Below, one piece after another: positions 8,751 to 17,155 of a stretch of DNA of 64,000 bases. The translations under genes were made by a program, and so were the position numbers. The stretch is from Chloroflexota bacterium. GTDB lineage: Bacteria; Chloroflexota; Chloroflexia; Chloroflexales; Herpetosiphonaceae. Where the stretch lies: assembly GCA_020161265.1 (NCBI GenBank), contig JAIUOC010000004.1, positions 248,001-312,000 on the forward strand, written 5' to 3'. Numbering within the stretch: the stretch's first letter is position 1; each line of letters opens with the position of its first letter. The notes under the pieces are model-generated. The model was not told the origin of the DNA. It searched no databases and was given only the letters and a program-made list of their open reading frames with translations.

Positions 8751-10084
8751 GATTTCTCCCTGAGCAAGCGGCTAGCACGCTCTTTGAGAATGCCAACAGC
8801 ATTATTTTTGGGCGCTTTCTTGAAAACTTTGCCGTTTTCTAGCCCAATAAATAGTGGCTTGCCTTTTTTCAAGCTGGTTGCCAAAGGTCGCAGCAGCCAT
8901 TCGCCAGCATCGTAGCGCACCAAACCAAACAAACGCTGAGCCGATTCAAGCACCGCCAAATCGATTTCAGTGCCGTTGATTAGACCAAGTTCAAACTTGA
9001 AACTGTGTTCGCCAGCGGTTATTGTGCAAGCTTCGGTAGTTTGATTGAGTTGATAGTTGCTCAAAACAACTGGCTCGGCCACATGGACTGGGTGGCGTTG
9101 TTGGGCTGCAAGTTGGGTTTGGGCAATCGCTTGTTTGGGGTCCAGGCCAAAATAGCGTTCGGCCACATCCAGCAAATCATATTTAGCACCCAAACTAGCG
9201 CTCTGCGCATCCCACAGCAATTGGCCTGTCGGCAAGCTCGCTGCATCGCGCAACACTAAGGCTTTGGCGCTGCTCAGGCTATCGAACAACAGGCTCAACT
9301 CAGGAAACAGCAACCACAATTGATCCTGCTGAATTGCCGCAACTTTATAGGCCGATTGGCTGATTGTAGCCAAACTAGCCTTAGAATCGGCCTCAAGCAC
9401 AGCATAGACCACCAGACTAACCAGTGTGGAATGTTGTCGCCATTCGATGCCCAAGGGGTACAGCGTACCACTGACAGGTTGAGTTGGTGGGGTTGAATTC
9501 AGGCTGAGGGTCGAAAGCATGGCTCGCGTCCACAAATCGCTCCAACGAAACAATGGCAATTGTTCAGGCTGAAGTTGCAATTCATGCAGCCAACCAGAGA
9601 GAATCGCCGAAGTACGCAGATAATCGGGGTTAGTTTGCAGTTGGGCGAGGGTTGGCGTAAAGGCGTTGATCATCGCTGGCTCCAGCCGCGAAAAGCCCAT
9701 TACTGCTAAATCGGTCAGCCAATGCTGCACGCTACCCAACAAGGGCGGAGTTGCGGCAAGCACCACGGCTTTTGATGTTGATTGATCATTGATTGGGCGA
9801 CCAAGTTGCACCCGAATTTGCTGCGAAAGTTGATCATGCTGGGCGGCTTGCAGCGCTGCACGGGCAACCGCCAGCAACATAAACGCAGCTGGTTGAAACA
9901 CACCATTACTCAAATCAGTCACAGCACTGAGCATCGCCTGCTCAAATGGCGTATTGCGGTAAACTTGAGCCAGCCGTTGCAAACTGGTTTGATGGCTATG
10001 ATTGAGATTGGTAAAGCCTGCCAACAACAGTTGATCGATCGCTTGGATGAGATCGTTGCTCGCGCTAAATTCCGCTGATAGCAT
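8747..10084 (-). CDS. Uncharacterised subunit of the MoxR/VWA operon
   Basis: 445 aa. I do not recognise a family. The protein is mostly alpha-helical in its first 300 residues (Leu/Ala/Gln-rich, no membrane segment). The last ~100 residues look like a small beta-rich domain followed by a basic tail (KKGKPLF, KVFKKAPKNNAV, RLLREKS). It starts at ATG 10084, which shares one base with the upstream TGA (TGATG) and has AGGGGG 7-8 bases before it; an in-frame TTG at 10105 is less likely. Its stop overlaps the VWA start. The tight coupling suggests a stoichiometric complex partner. Function unknown. Confidence 0.75.
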   Translation of the reverse strand: MLSAEFSASNDLIQAIDQLLLAGFTNLNHSHQTSLQRLAQVYRNTPFEQAMLSAVTDLSNGVFQPAAFMLLAVARAALQAAQHDQLSQQIRVQLGRPINDQSTSKAVVLAATPPLLGSVQHWLTDLAVMGFSRLEPAMINAFTPTLAQLQTNPDYLRTSAILSGWLHELQLQPEQLPLFRWSDLWTRAMLSTLSLNSTPPTQPVSGTLYPLGIEWRQHSTLVSLVVYAVLEADSKASLATISQSAYKVAAIQQDQLWLLFPELSLLFDSLSSAKALVLRDAASLPTGQLLWDAQSASLGAKYDLLDVAERYFGLDPKQAIAQTQLAAQQRHPVHVAEPVVLSNYQLNQTTEACTITAGEHSFKFELGLINGTEIDLAVLESAQRLFGLVRYDAGEWLLRPLATSLKKGKPLFIGLENGKVFKKAPKNNAVGILKERASRLLREKS

Positions 10085-10563
10085 CACACGCCCCCTGCAA
10101 ACCAATCCATCTCGGGCAGTGGCATTGAGCTGAGCGGAATTTCGAGCAATTGGAGTGAGCCAAGAAAACGGCTAAAAATTGCACCATGAGCTTGATTGGT
10201 ATTATGGCCAACAATCCGCAAGAAATCGCCCAAATGGTTGATTTGGGCTGGATCGTGAGCAGATTGCAGATATTTCAAAATGCCTTCGATGCCAAATTGC
10301 TTAATGCCTTCGCCCAGCAAATTGGTGAGATGTTTGCAAGGGCTGCCACGCAAACCACCACAGGGGCGATTATTGTTGGTGCTACAGTAAAAATTGAGGC
10401 TGCGAGCCTCGAAATATGCCACATACACCCGCTGAATATCCGAGCCACTCGAAACCACGCCTTGCAAACGTCCATCGGCAAGCTCCACAAAGGGCACTTC
10501 TTGGACATTGCGTTTATCGGTTTGGCGGAAGATTTGGGGCGGGTTTAGTGATGAGGGAATCAT
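10084..10563 (-). CDS. Small SWIM-like zinc-binding protein, first gene of the MoxR/VWA operon
   Basis: 159 aa. A Cys/His cluster near residue 80 reads FYCSTNNNRPC, then GSPCKHL. The C-x-H-L ending and the strand before it are those of a SWIM zinc finger (CxCx(n)CxH), but the first pair is spaced C-x7-C, so it is a variant. SWIM modules bind nucleic acid or protein and are known companions of MoxR/DUF5682 clusters. AAGGAGG precedes ATG 10563; a TTG one codon earlier would sit too close to it. It heads the operon and faces the divergent ADP-ribosylglycohydrolase gene. Confidence 0.7.
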   Translation of the reverse strand: MIPSSLNPPQIFRQTDKRNVQEVPFVELADGRLQGVVSSGSDIQRVYVAYFEARSLNFYCSTNNNRPCGGLRGSPCKHLTNLLGEGIKQFGIEGILKYLQSAHDPAQINHLGDFLRIVGHNTNQAHGAIFSRFLGSLQLLEIPLSSMPLPEMDWFAGGV

Positions 10564-10644
10564 CAAGCCTCCTTTGCGCTATGCAACACTCGATTAATGC
10601 TGTATCAACTCTTTATTTCAGCGCAAGCCTAGCATACCAAGTTC

Positions 10645-10665
10645 CTGTGACAGTCGCAGTCACAG
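10645..10665. promoter_or_regulatory. Inverted repeat in the divergent promoter region
   Basis: CTGTGAC, 7 bases (agtcgca), GTCACAG: a perfect 7-base dyad about midway between the divergent genes starting at 10563 (minus) and 10731 (plus). It could be an operator for either gene. The half-sites resemble CRP/FNR family half-sites, but the spacing does not fit them. Confidence 0.4.
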
Positions 10666-10730
10666 TTAAGGCAAGCGGCCTAGCCTAAAATAGCCTATCA
10701 TGCCAGCAATATGTGTGTGAGGTTGCTTGA

Positions 10731-11645
10731 ATGAATGCTGATTCTGCATTGCTGCGTGCTCAAATTGCGCTCGAAGGCTTAGCGGTTGGTGACGCATTGG
10801 GAGGCTTTTTCGAGTTCGCCCATTCGACATTGCCGGCGCGGGTACGATTGCGCCAAGTGCCCCAAGGCCCATGGCATTGGACTGATGATACTCAAATGGC
10901 GGCTTCAGTATTTTCAATATTACGCCAAACCGCAACTATTGATCAAGACTTATTAGCCCAAAGTTTTACGCTGCATTATGAACGTTCACGCGGCTATGGC
11001 CCAGCTACCAGAGCCATCTTAGGCCGAATTCAGCGTGGTCGAAATTGGCGCGAGGAAGCACCTAGTTTGCATCAGGGCCAAGGTTCATTTGGCAATGGTG
11101 GAGCGATGCGAGTAGCGCCAATTGGAGCATTTTGGGCTGATAATCTGCCGCTCGTGGTGCAGCAAGCGGCGGCCTCTGCTGAAATTACCCATGCCCATCC
11201 CGAAGCGCAGGCAGGAGCAATTGCCGTGGCGATTGCTGCCGCTTTGGCTTGGCAAATGCGACAAACCACACAGCCAAACCCTACCAAATTTTTGCAACTC
11301 ATTCAGCCGTGGGTTCCGACAAGCCAAGTCGCCGAGGGCTTAGCTGCGGCAATTCAGCTTGATTCGGCAACGCCAATTGCGACAGTTACTGCTAGGTTAG
11401 GCAATGGTAGCAAGATTTCAGCCCAAGATACCGTACCATTTGCCTTGTGGTGTACGGCCCAGCATTTAGCCGATTTTGAGCAAGCAATCTGGTTGACCTT
11501 AGAAGGCATGGGCGATTGCGATACCACATGTGCGATCGTTGGGGGCATCGTAGCTACCTATACTGGAATTGAGGGCATACCTGCTGCGTGGCGTGAAGCA
11601 AGGGAAGCATTGCCAGCTTGGGCTTTTGCTGAGCAGTTAAGCTAA
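10731..11645 (+). CDS. ADP-ribosylglycohydrolase (DraG/ARH family), catalytic residues intact
   Basis: 304 aa, full family length. The binuclear metal motifs are complete: WTDDTQM (50-56) and GDCDTTCAIVGG near the C-terminus, with GNGGAMR and HAHPEA between. Such enzymes remove ADP-ribose from proteins, nucleic acids or small molecules. A degenerate paralogue lies 2.7 kb away at 13414-14334. The gene is divergent from the MoxR/VWA operon, with a 167-base spacer holding an inverted repeat. The substrate cannot be told from sequence. Confidence 0.9.
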   Translation: MNADSALLRAQIALEGLAVGDALGGFFEFAHSTLPARVRLRQVPQGPWHWTDDTQMAASVFSILRQTATIDQDLLAQSFTLHYERSRGYGPATRAILGRIQRGRNWREEAPSLHQGQGSFGNGGAMRVAPIGAFWADNLPLVVQQAAASAEITHAHPEAQAGAIAVAIAAALAWQMRQTTQPNPTKFLQLIQPWVPTSQVAEGLAAAIQLDSATPIATVTARLGNGSKISAQDTVPFALWCTAQHLADFEQAIWLTLEGMGDCDTTCAIVGGIVATYTGIEGIPAAWREAREALPAWAFAEQLS

Positions 11646-11756
11646 ATCCATTGGTTAAATTCAAAAAACGAATTATCATAAAGATACAGCTAGTTTAAGC
11701 GTGAATGCGCAACAAGTGTGGTGTAGAATCGCTGATGGTCATCCAAGGGGGCATAT

Positions 11757-12386
11757 TTGAGAACCAATTTTGTGTTGATCGACTATGAAAATGTGCAACC
11801 AGCCACGATCGAATCATTAAACCACGAGCATATTAAACTGCTAATCTTCGTGGGAGCAAATCAGACCAAAGTGCCGATTGAGATTGCGGTCGCGCTTCAG
11901 CAGTTAGGCTCACGCGCCAGCTACATCCAAATCTCTGGTAATGGCAGTAACGCGCTCGATTTCCACATTGCATTTTATATTGGCCAATTAACGGCTCAAG
12001 AACCGAAGGCCCATTTTCATATTGTTTCCAAGGATACGGGCTTTGACCCTTTGATCCAGCACCTCAAAACTAAAAAAATATCGGTAAAGCGGGTTCAAAG
12101 CATCAGCGATATTCCCACAGCACAGCTAGCGCAAGCTGTAAAACCACCTAAACAACAGATAGTCCAAACCTCAGCGCAGCCTGAACAAATTACATTAATT
12201 GTTACAAATCTCAAACAGCGTGGTAGTTCAAAGCCTGCGACTGTAAAAACTCTAAGTAGCACGATCAGCTCGATCTTCGCAAAAAAACTATCGGAGTTAG
12301 AAATCGCATCGCTGATCAACCAGCTAAAAATTCGCGGAATCATTCAGGTCAATGATACGAAGATCAGTTACAAACTGACAAGTTAA
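11757..12386 (+). CDS. NYN/PIN-like RNase domain protein with C-terminal helical domain
   Basis: 209 aa. The first 125 residues form a NYN/PIN-like fold with acidic residues in the right places: FVLIDYENVQ (Asp9, Glu11), NALDFHIAFYIG and IVSKDTGFDPLI. This arrangement binds a divalent metal and usually cleaves RNA. The C-terminal ~65 residues (from ITLIVTNLKQRG) look like a small winged-helix or OST-HTH-like RNA-binding domain; that part is inference. Translation probably starts at TTG 11757, with AAGGGGG 6 bases upstream. The gene ends in a shared hairpin terminator with the convergent transglutaminase gene. Confidence 0.72.
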   Translation: MRTNFVLIDYENVQPATIESLNHEHIKLLIFVGANQTKVPIEIAVALQQLGSRASYIQISGNGSNALDFHIAFYIGQLTAQEPKAHFHIVSKDTGFDPLIQHLKTKKISVKRVQSISDIPTAQLAQAVKPPKQQIVQTSAQPEQITLIVTNLKQRGSSKPATVKTLSSTISSIFAKKLSELEIASLINQLKIRGIIQVNDTKISYKLTS

Positions 12387-12416
12387 AGCATGGGCAATTA
12401 ATTACCCATGCTTTTG
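12385..12416. terminator. Bidirectional intrinsic terminator
   Basis: A perfect 10-base stem (aaagcatggg 12385-12394 with cccatgcttt 12405-12414), a 10-base loop, and T/A tracts on both sides. It lies between the convergent NYN and transglutaminase genes. Confidence 0.85.
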
Positions 12417-12429
12417 ATTTAGATAAAGC

Positions 12430-13386
12430 TTACTGTTGTTGCTGCATTTGTTGCAACACCGCCGCCACGTCGCCGCCCTCAACCACCGACCAGCCTTCTA
12501 GTTGCGATGGTTGATCGGCTTGTAATGGCTCGTCGGCAAGGCACACTTGGACAGCTACTTCAAGTGTGCTTTGGGTTTCGCCCTTGAAAATGCCATGGGT
12601 CGGCGGCACATCAGCATAATCACGGCCAAGCGCCACCCGAATATGCCGATCGGCTACCACCACATTGTTGGTTGGATCAAAGCCAACCCAGCCAAGGCTT
12701 GGCAACCACGCCTCGACCCAAGCATGCGAGGCATCAGCCGCCGAACGCACGCTATCGTCGGTGCGATGAAACAGATAGCCACTCACATACCGCGCCGGAA
12801 TTTGCAACCAGCGCAACAAACTGAGCATAATATGGGTGTAATCTTGGCAAACGCCGCGACGTGTGGCTAAAGCCTCGTCGATTGGCGAATCAGCGCGGGT
12901 ACTCTGTGGAACATACTCGAATCTATCATAGATTGCTTGGGTAATTTGGCGAATCAACGTGAGTGGGTCGAGCTGTTTGCTCAGGCCAATTTCGCTAGCG
13001 AAGGCTTGGAGCAAATCGGTTGAGCGCACAAATTGGCTAGGGTTGAGATAATCCCACTCGTGGCCGTTCAAGGCATGATCTTCCAAAACTTGCCAGGTAC
13101 TAAGATCAAGCGTGAAATCATCGGCTGGCGCTTGAATCCGATTTTCGACATAGGCTTGGGTGATAATTTCAAGCTGAGTATGCGCCCGTGGAATTCCAAA
13201 ATGATGCACCGTATTGCCTTGCGAATCGTAATACACCAAGACTTTCGATTTTGGCTTGGTGGTTATGTCAAACGATAAGCAGCGTTGATCGCCCTCGGTG
13301 CGCGGTTGTTTACGAACTTCCATCATACTTTCGCTAATTGGGTTGCTATAGCGAAAGCGGGTAACGTGGCGAATGGTGTAGTACAT
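12430..13386 (-). CDS. Transglutaminase-like cysteine protease family protein with bacterial transglutaminase N-domain
   Basis: 318 aa. An N-terminal beta domain (YYTIRHVTRFRYSNPISESMMEVR) is followed by the transglutaminase core. Its triad can be read: Cys in RRGVCQDYTH, His in ASHAWVEAWLP and Asp in WVGFDPTNN. Proteins of this type are encoded with alpha-E and circularly permuted ATP-grasp proteins in a widespread system predicted to make and process peptide tags. I chose ATG 13386 over the in-frame TTG 13398 because AGG sits 5 bases before the ATG. It is the last gene of a four-gene operon. The substrate is unknown. Confidence 0.88.
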   Translation of the reverse strand: MYYTIRHVTRFRYSNPISESMMEVRKQPRTEGDQRCLSFDITTKPKSKVLVYYDSQGNTVHHFGIPRAHTQLEIITQAYVENRIQAPADDFTLDLSTWQVLEDHALNGHEWDYLNPSQFVRSTDLLQAFASEIGLSKQLDPLTLIRQITQAIYDRFEYVPQSTRADSPIDEALATRRGVCQDYTHIMLSLLRWLQIPARYVSGYLFHRTDDSVRSAADASHAWVEAWLPSLGWVGFDPTNNVVVADRHIRVALGRDYADVPPTHGIFKGETQSTLEVAVQVCLADEPLQADQPSQLEGWSVVEGGDVAAVLQQMQQQQ

Positions 13387-13413
13387 AGCACCTGCCAAAC
13401 TTCAAGCGTGAAA

Positions 13414-14334
13414 TCAAATAGTTTCGAGGCCAAGGCTGGCCAAAAACCAGCTTGGCAAAGGTTCGCGGGCATGCAGCCATGGCGGTGGAATACAATCGCG
13501 GCCCAAAGTTCCCGCCAACAAGCCACCGACAATCGCGGCCATTGAAGTAAAATTGCCGCCAGCTGCACACACCTGCTCGATCGCCGCAGCATAATCATCG
13601 CGATAATGCACAGCACACCACAAGCACCACGGTACGGTAGCCTGGGCGCTATGCTGATAGCCATTGCTCAAACGTAAAGCAATGTGATGCCACATTTGGC
13701 GATCATTCATCGCCGCAGCTAAGACCAAACGATGCTCAAGGCTGCTACTTGGCACATATTGCCCAATCTCGGCCAAGATTGCCGAGGGCTGGCGCAGCGG
13801 TTGATCACGTTCGCGCCAGAGAATTGCGCCTGCCACCGCCACCGCCACCGCTCCCGCCACCGCCTCAGGATGGGTATGGGTGGTGAGCGCTGAAAGTTGA
13901 GCTTGTTGGGCAACCTCGCTCAGCGGAGCATCAGCCAAAAATAAGCCCAACGGAGCCACCCGCATAGCCGCGCCAACGCCAAACGAGCCTTGGCCATCGA
14001 ATAAGTTTTGAGCATCGCTCATCACGGCTGCGCCATCACGCGGCTTGGCCAACAATTGATGCATCGAGCTGCCATAATCACGAACTGGGGTGTAGCGCAA
14101 GGCCAAATCGGCGGCCAACGCCGCACTATGCACCGCGCCATAATGCCATAATTGATCAACCAACGAACATGCCATCAAGGTTGCGTCTGTCCACAGCCAT
14201 GGTGCTGGCAAAAGGCTGGGCTGGTCGGCAACGGCAAGCCCAGTTTGAACTTGCTGCCAAAGCTGTTGACCATAGGCCTCGCCCACCGATAAGCCCGTTA
14301 AGGCCGCCAACATGCGCTGTTGTGCTGCTGTCAT
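13414..14334 (-). CDS. ADP-ribosylglycohydrolase-like protein, probable pseudoenzyme
   Basis: 306 aa with the complete DraG/ARH fold outline (GSFGVGAAMRVAP, THTHPEA, AAIVGG), colinear with the paralogue at 10731. The metal site has decayed: the paralogue's TDDT reads TDAT, and its GDCDTT reads GNFTSM, so one Asp of the first motif and both Asp of the second are lost. It is therefore unlikely to hydrolyse ADP-ribose in the usual way and may bind a ligand instead. ATG 14334 with AAGG 6 bases upstream is preferred over ATG 14340. It sits inside the ATP-grasp/alpha-E/transglutaminase operon. Confidence 0.85.
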   Translation of the reverse strand: MTAAQQRMLAALTGLSVGEAYGQQLWQQVQTGLAVADQPSLLPAPWLWTDATLMACSLVDQLWHYGAVHSAALAADLALRYTPVRDYGSSMHQLLAKPRDGAAVMSDAQNLFDGQGSFGVGAAMRVAPLGLFLADAPLSEVAQQAQLSALTTHTHPEAVAGAVAVAVAGAILWRERDQPLRQPSAILAEIGQYVPSSSLEHRLVLAAAMNDRQMWHHIALRLSNGYQHSAQATVPWCLWCAVHYRDDYAAAIEQVCAAGGNFTSMAAIVGGLLAGTLGRDCIPPPWLHAREPLPSWFLASLGLETI

Positions 14335-14342
14335 GATCATCC

Positions 14343-15287
14343 TTATACCAATGCTGTCTCCACCGGATAACTAATAAAGGTCTGATAGACGTTGGTATGA
14401 ATTTGTTGGCATTGCTGTTGAATGGTCGCTAAATAGCCGCTCAAGCCATCGGCCATAATCTCGTCAACTTGTCCATAATCCAAGCTTGCTTGTAAGCGTC
14501 CCGCCAAGCGTTTGACCCGATCGCCACGCCGTCCGACTGTATTGGCGGCAATTGCTTGAATCGAGGCCGCAACTTGGTCGGCGGCAAAACGCACCGAACG
14601 CGGCGATTCAGCGTTCAACAACAAAAATTCAGCAATTCGTTCTGGCCGAATATCAGCAGTATATACATTACAATAGGCCTCGAATGATGTACAGGACTTT
14701 AGCAACCCAACCCAATCTAAATAATTGGTTTGATCATCGGGTTTGCCCCCAGTTTCAGCAAAATGCACATCGAGCAAAATCGCCGTGGCCATGGCCCGCT
14801 CCATAAATTGGCCTAAACGCAGCCAATGCCAGCATTCGCCATGGCTCAATGTCGCAGTCGTAATGCCTTGAAATAGATGAATGCCCTCTTTCAACACATT
14901 ATGCAGAAATTCATGTGGCTCCTGCCACATCTGATCCATCGTTGTGCGTTTGACCTGCAAATAGACCCGATTGAGTTGTTCCCACATTTCCGAGCTAATT
15001 TGTTCGCGCACTTGGCGGGCATTCTCGCGGGCAGCGCCAATTCCACTGACCAATGAGCTAGCATTGCTCACATCAAAGGTCAAGGCCTGCACCAACGCAT
15101 AAGTTTGGGGAATACCCTCGTAATTCCAAGCCAAGTAGGTTTGCATGCGCTCCCAGCGACGTTCGGCAGCAGCCGGCGTTTGGTCGAGCATCAACGATAA
15201 ATTCACATCAAGCAAACGGGCGGTATGCTCGGTTCGCTCAAGGTAGCGGCCAATCCAATATAAACTATCAGCAACCCGCGATAACAT
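14343..15287 (-). CDS. Alpha-E domain protein
   Basis: 314 aa, all-helical, beginning MLSRVADSLYWIGRYLERTEH, the hallmark of the alpha-E family. Conserved acidic and aromatic positions continue through the protein (SHGECWHWLRLGQFMERA). These proteins always neighbour circularly permuted ATP-grasp and transglutaminase genes and are thought to assist peptide ligation; no biochemical role is established to my knowledge. ATG 15287 has AGGGGG 6 bases upstream, better than TTG 15293. Only 8 bases separate its stop from the next start. Confidence 0.9.
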   Translation of the reverse strand: MLSRVADSLYWIGRYLERTEHTARLLDVNLSLMLDQTPAAAERRWERMQTYLAWNYEGIPQTYALVQALTFDVSNASSLVSGIGAARENARQVREQISSEMWEQLNRVYLQVKRTTMDQMWQEPHEFLHNVLKEGIHLFQGITTATLSHGECWHWLRLGQFMERAMATAILLDVHFAETGGKPDDQTNYLDWVGLLKSCTSFEAYCNVYTADIRPERIAEFLLLNAESPRSVRFAADQVAASIQAIAANTVGRRGDRVKRLAGRLQASLDYGQVDEIMADGLSGYLATIQQQCQQIHTNVYQTFISYPVETALV

Positions 15288-15457
15288 CAGCAACCCCCTG
15301 TTTTAATGATGATCCACGAAGGAGATAGGGCTATTGGCTATTGGCTTTTGGCTAGAGAAGCCATTGCACCCTCAAAAATATCCTGATAGCCTATAGCCAT
15401 ATGTTCTATGTTCTATGCTCTATGTTCTACGCTCTTTTCATCCCTCATACTTCATCC
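15288..15457. repeat. Repeat-rich spacer inside an operon (tandem heptamers)
   Basis: A spacer of about 170 bases with near-repeats: ctattggctattggctttt near 15330, then consecutive heptamers atgttct, atgttct, atgctct, atgttct around 15400-15430, then tcatccctcatacttcatcc. The same words recur at 26445-26462 and 28400-28530. No gene is visible. It splits an otherwise tightly coupled operon. Confidence 0.6.
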
Positions 15458-16900
15458 TTAATAAAGCACCCATGTATCTTTGCTGCCGCCACCTTGCGAT
15501 GAATTGACTACCAACGAGCCACGCCGCAAGGCTACCCGCGTCAGGCCGCCAGGCACAATGCTAATTTGATCGCCAAACAAAATGTAGGGACGCAAATCGA
15601 CGTGGCGCGATTCGAGTTTGCCATCAATAAAACAGGGAGCTTTGGAAAGCGCAAGGGTTGGTTGGGCAATGTAGTTGCGTGGGTTGGCAATAATGCGATC
15701 GCGAAACTGAGCGCGTTGCTCGATTGTGCTATGTGGCCCAATCAGCATATCGTAGCCGCCCGATTCACCGACCGCCTTAACCACCAATGAATCCAAATTA
15801 TTCAACACATGCTGGCGTTGGCGATCATCGCTGAGCAAGAAGGTTTCAACATTGGGCAAAATCGGGTCTTCATCAAGATAAAATTTAATCATCGCTGGCA
15901 CATAGGCATAAATCGCTTTATCATCGGCAACGCCTGTGCCCAAGGCATTGGCCAAGGCCACATTGCCAGCACGATAGGCATTCAACAAGCCTGCCACGCC
16001 CAGCACTGAATCAGGTCGAAAGGCTAAAGGATCGATAAATTCATCATCGACTCGCCGATAAATCACATCAACACGGCGCAAACCAGCGGTAGTCCGCATA
16101 TACACCACATTATCGTGAACAATTAAATCGCGGCCTTCGACCAGCTCAACCCCCATCTGGCGGGCCAAAAAGGTATGTTCGTAATAGGCTGAATTAAAGA
16201 CCCCAGGCGTAAGCAGCACAATCGTTGGGTCGCTGCGGCCTTGCGGCGCTAACGATCGCAACGTTGCCAACAAGGCTTGACCATAATGGTCGATCGAGCG
16301 CACCCCATAGCTCGAAAACAACTGCGGAAACACCCGTTTCATCACCAAACGATTGGCCAGCATATACGACACGCCACTGGGAACCCGCAAATTATCTTCT
16401 AGCACCGCAAATTGGCCGCTTGGCAAACGGATCAAATCGGTTCCAACGATCGAAACATAACGATCGCGTGGCACGCTAACCCCTCGCATTTGGCGCGAGA
16501 AATGGCGACAGCTATAGACCAATTCGCGCGGCACAACTCCCGCTTTTAGAATTGTTTCCTCGTGGTAAATATCGCGCAAAAACAAATTTAATGCAGTAAC
16601 CCGCTGCGCCAACCCACGCTCAATCGTATCCCACTCTTTAGCCGTCAACAGCCGTGGCAGCAAATCATAGGGGAAAATGCGCTCAGTGCCTTCATCGCGA
16701 CCATAGACTGTAAAGGTAATTCCTTGATTGAGAAAGGCCAAATCTGCTGCTTGCTGGCGACGAGCCAACTCATCAGGCGGCAACTCGCGCAGCCGTTCCG
16801 AGAGCAGCCGATAGTGTGGACGAGGCGTGTTTGGGCCAAGAAACAACTCATCGTAAGCGGTTTCGAGTTGATACTGACGAAAAGGGGCTACATCGGGCAT
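15458..16900 (-). CDS. Circularly permuted ATP-grasp type 2 protein
   Basis: 480 aa, usual length for the family. Recognisable segments are [18 protein letters not shown] near the N-terminus, [20 protein letters not shown] (nucleotide/metal region), [17 protein letters not shown] and a C-terminus near [13 protein letters not shown]-grasp enzymes join a carboxylate to an amine using ATP; in this cluster the expected product is a peptide-like amide bond. AAGGAG stands 6 bases before the ATG. It is the first gene of the operon, driven by the promoter candidate at 16979-17007. Substrates are not known. Confidence 0.9.
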   Translation of the reverse strand: MPDVAPFRQYQLETAYDELFLGPNTPRPHYRLLSERLRELPPDELARRQQAADLAFLNQGITFTVYGRDEGTERIFPYDLLPRLLTAKEWDTIERGLAQRVTALNLFLRDIYHEETILKAGVVPRELVYSCRHFSRQMRGVSVPRDRYVSIVGTDLIRLPSGQFAVLEDNLRVPSGVSYMLANRLVMKRVFPQLFSSYGVRSIDHYGQALLATLRSLAPQGRSDPTIVLLTPGVFNSAYYEHTFLARQMGVELVEGRDLIVHDNVVYMRTTAGLRRVDVIYRRVDDEFIDPLAFRPDSVLGVAGLLNAYRAGNVALANALGTGVADDKAIYAYVPAMIKFYLDEDPILPNVETFLLSDDRQRQHVLNNLDSLVVKAVGESGGYDMLIGPHSTIEQRAQFRDRIIANPRNYIAQPTLALSKAPCFIDGKLESRHVDLRPYILFGDQISIVPGGLTRVALRRGSLVVNSSQGGGSKDTWVLY

Positions 16901-16978
16901 AGCGTGCTCCTTGCAGTCTGTTCAGCATTGAAGGGATTTGAGGCAACATCGCCGCGTTGGGGGGAAAGAAGATGGCCT

Positions 16979-17007
16979 ATAGTACCGATCTCCACAGATT
17001 TCGTCAA
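16979..17007 (-). promoter_or_regulatory. Sigma70-like promoter candidate for the ATP-grasp operon
   Basis: On the minus strand TTGACG (17007-17002), a 17-base spacer, then TACTAT (16984-16979), about 80 bases before the start codon. A short dyad (cctag...ctagg, 17011-17027) lies just upstream of the -35 box. Confidence 0.5.
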
Positions 17008-17155
17008 GCACCTAGCTACGTACTAGGCTCGTTGAGCGGCTTGGTTGGCCCAAAACCGCGTAGATTAAAACTTGCATAGATAGCCTGATCAGTGTAAGGT
17101 ACAGGCGCGATGTCCAGCCCAGGTGCGTTGGCTGGCGGTGTCGAGGGTTTCAACT

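Noticed and set aside
10645..10665. CRP/FNR binding site
   Set aside because: Half-sites look similar but the spacing (TGTGA-N9-TCACA) differs from the N6 of CRP sites; kept only as a generic dyad.
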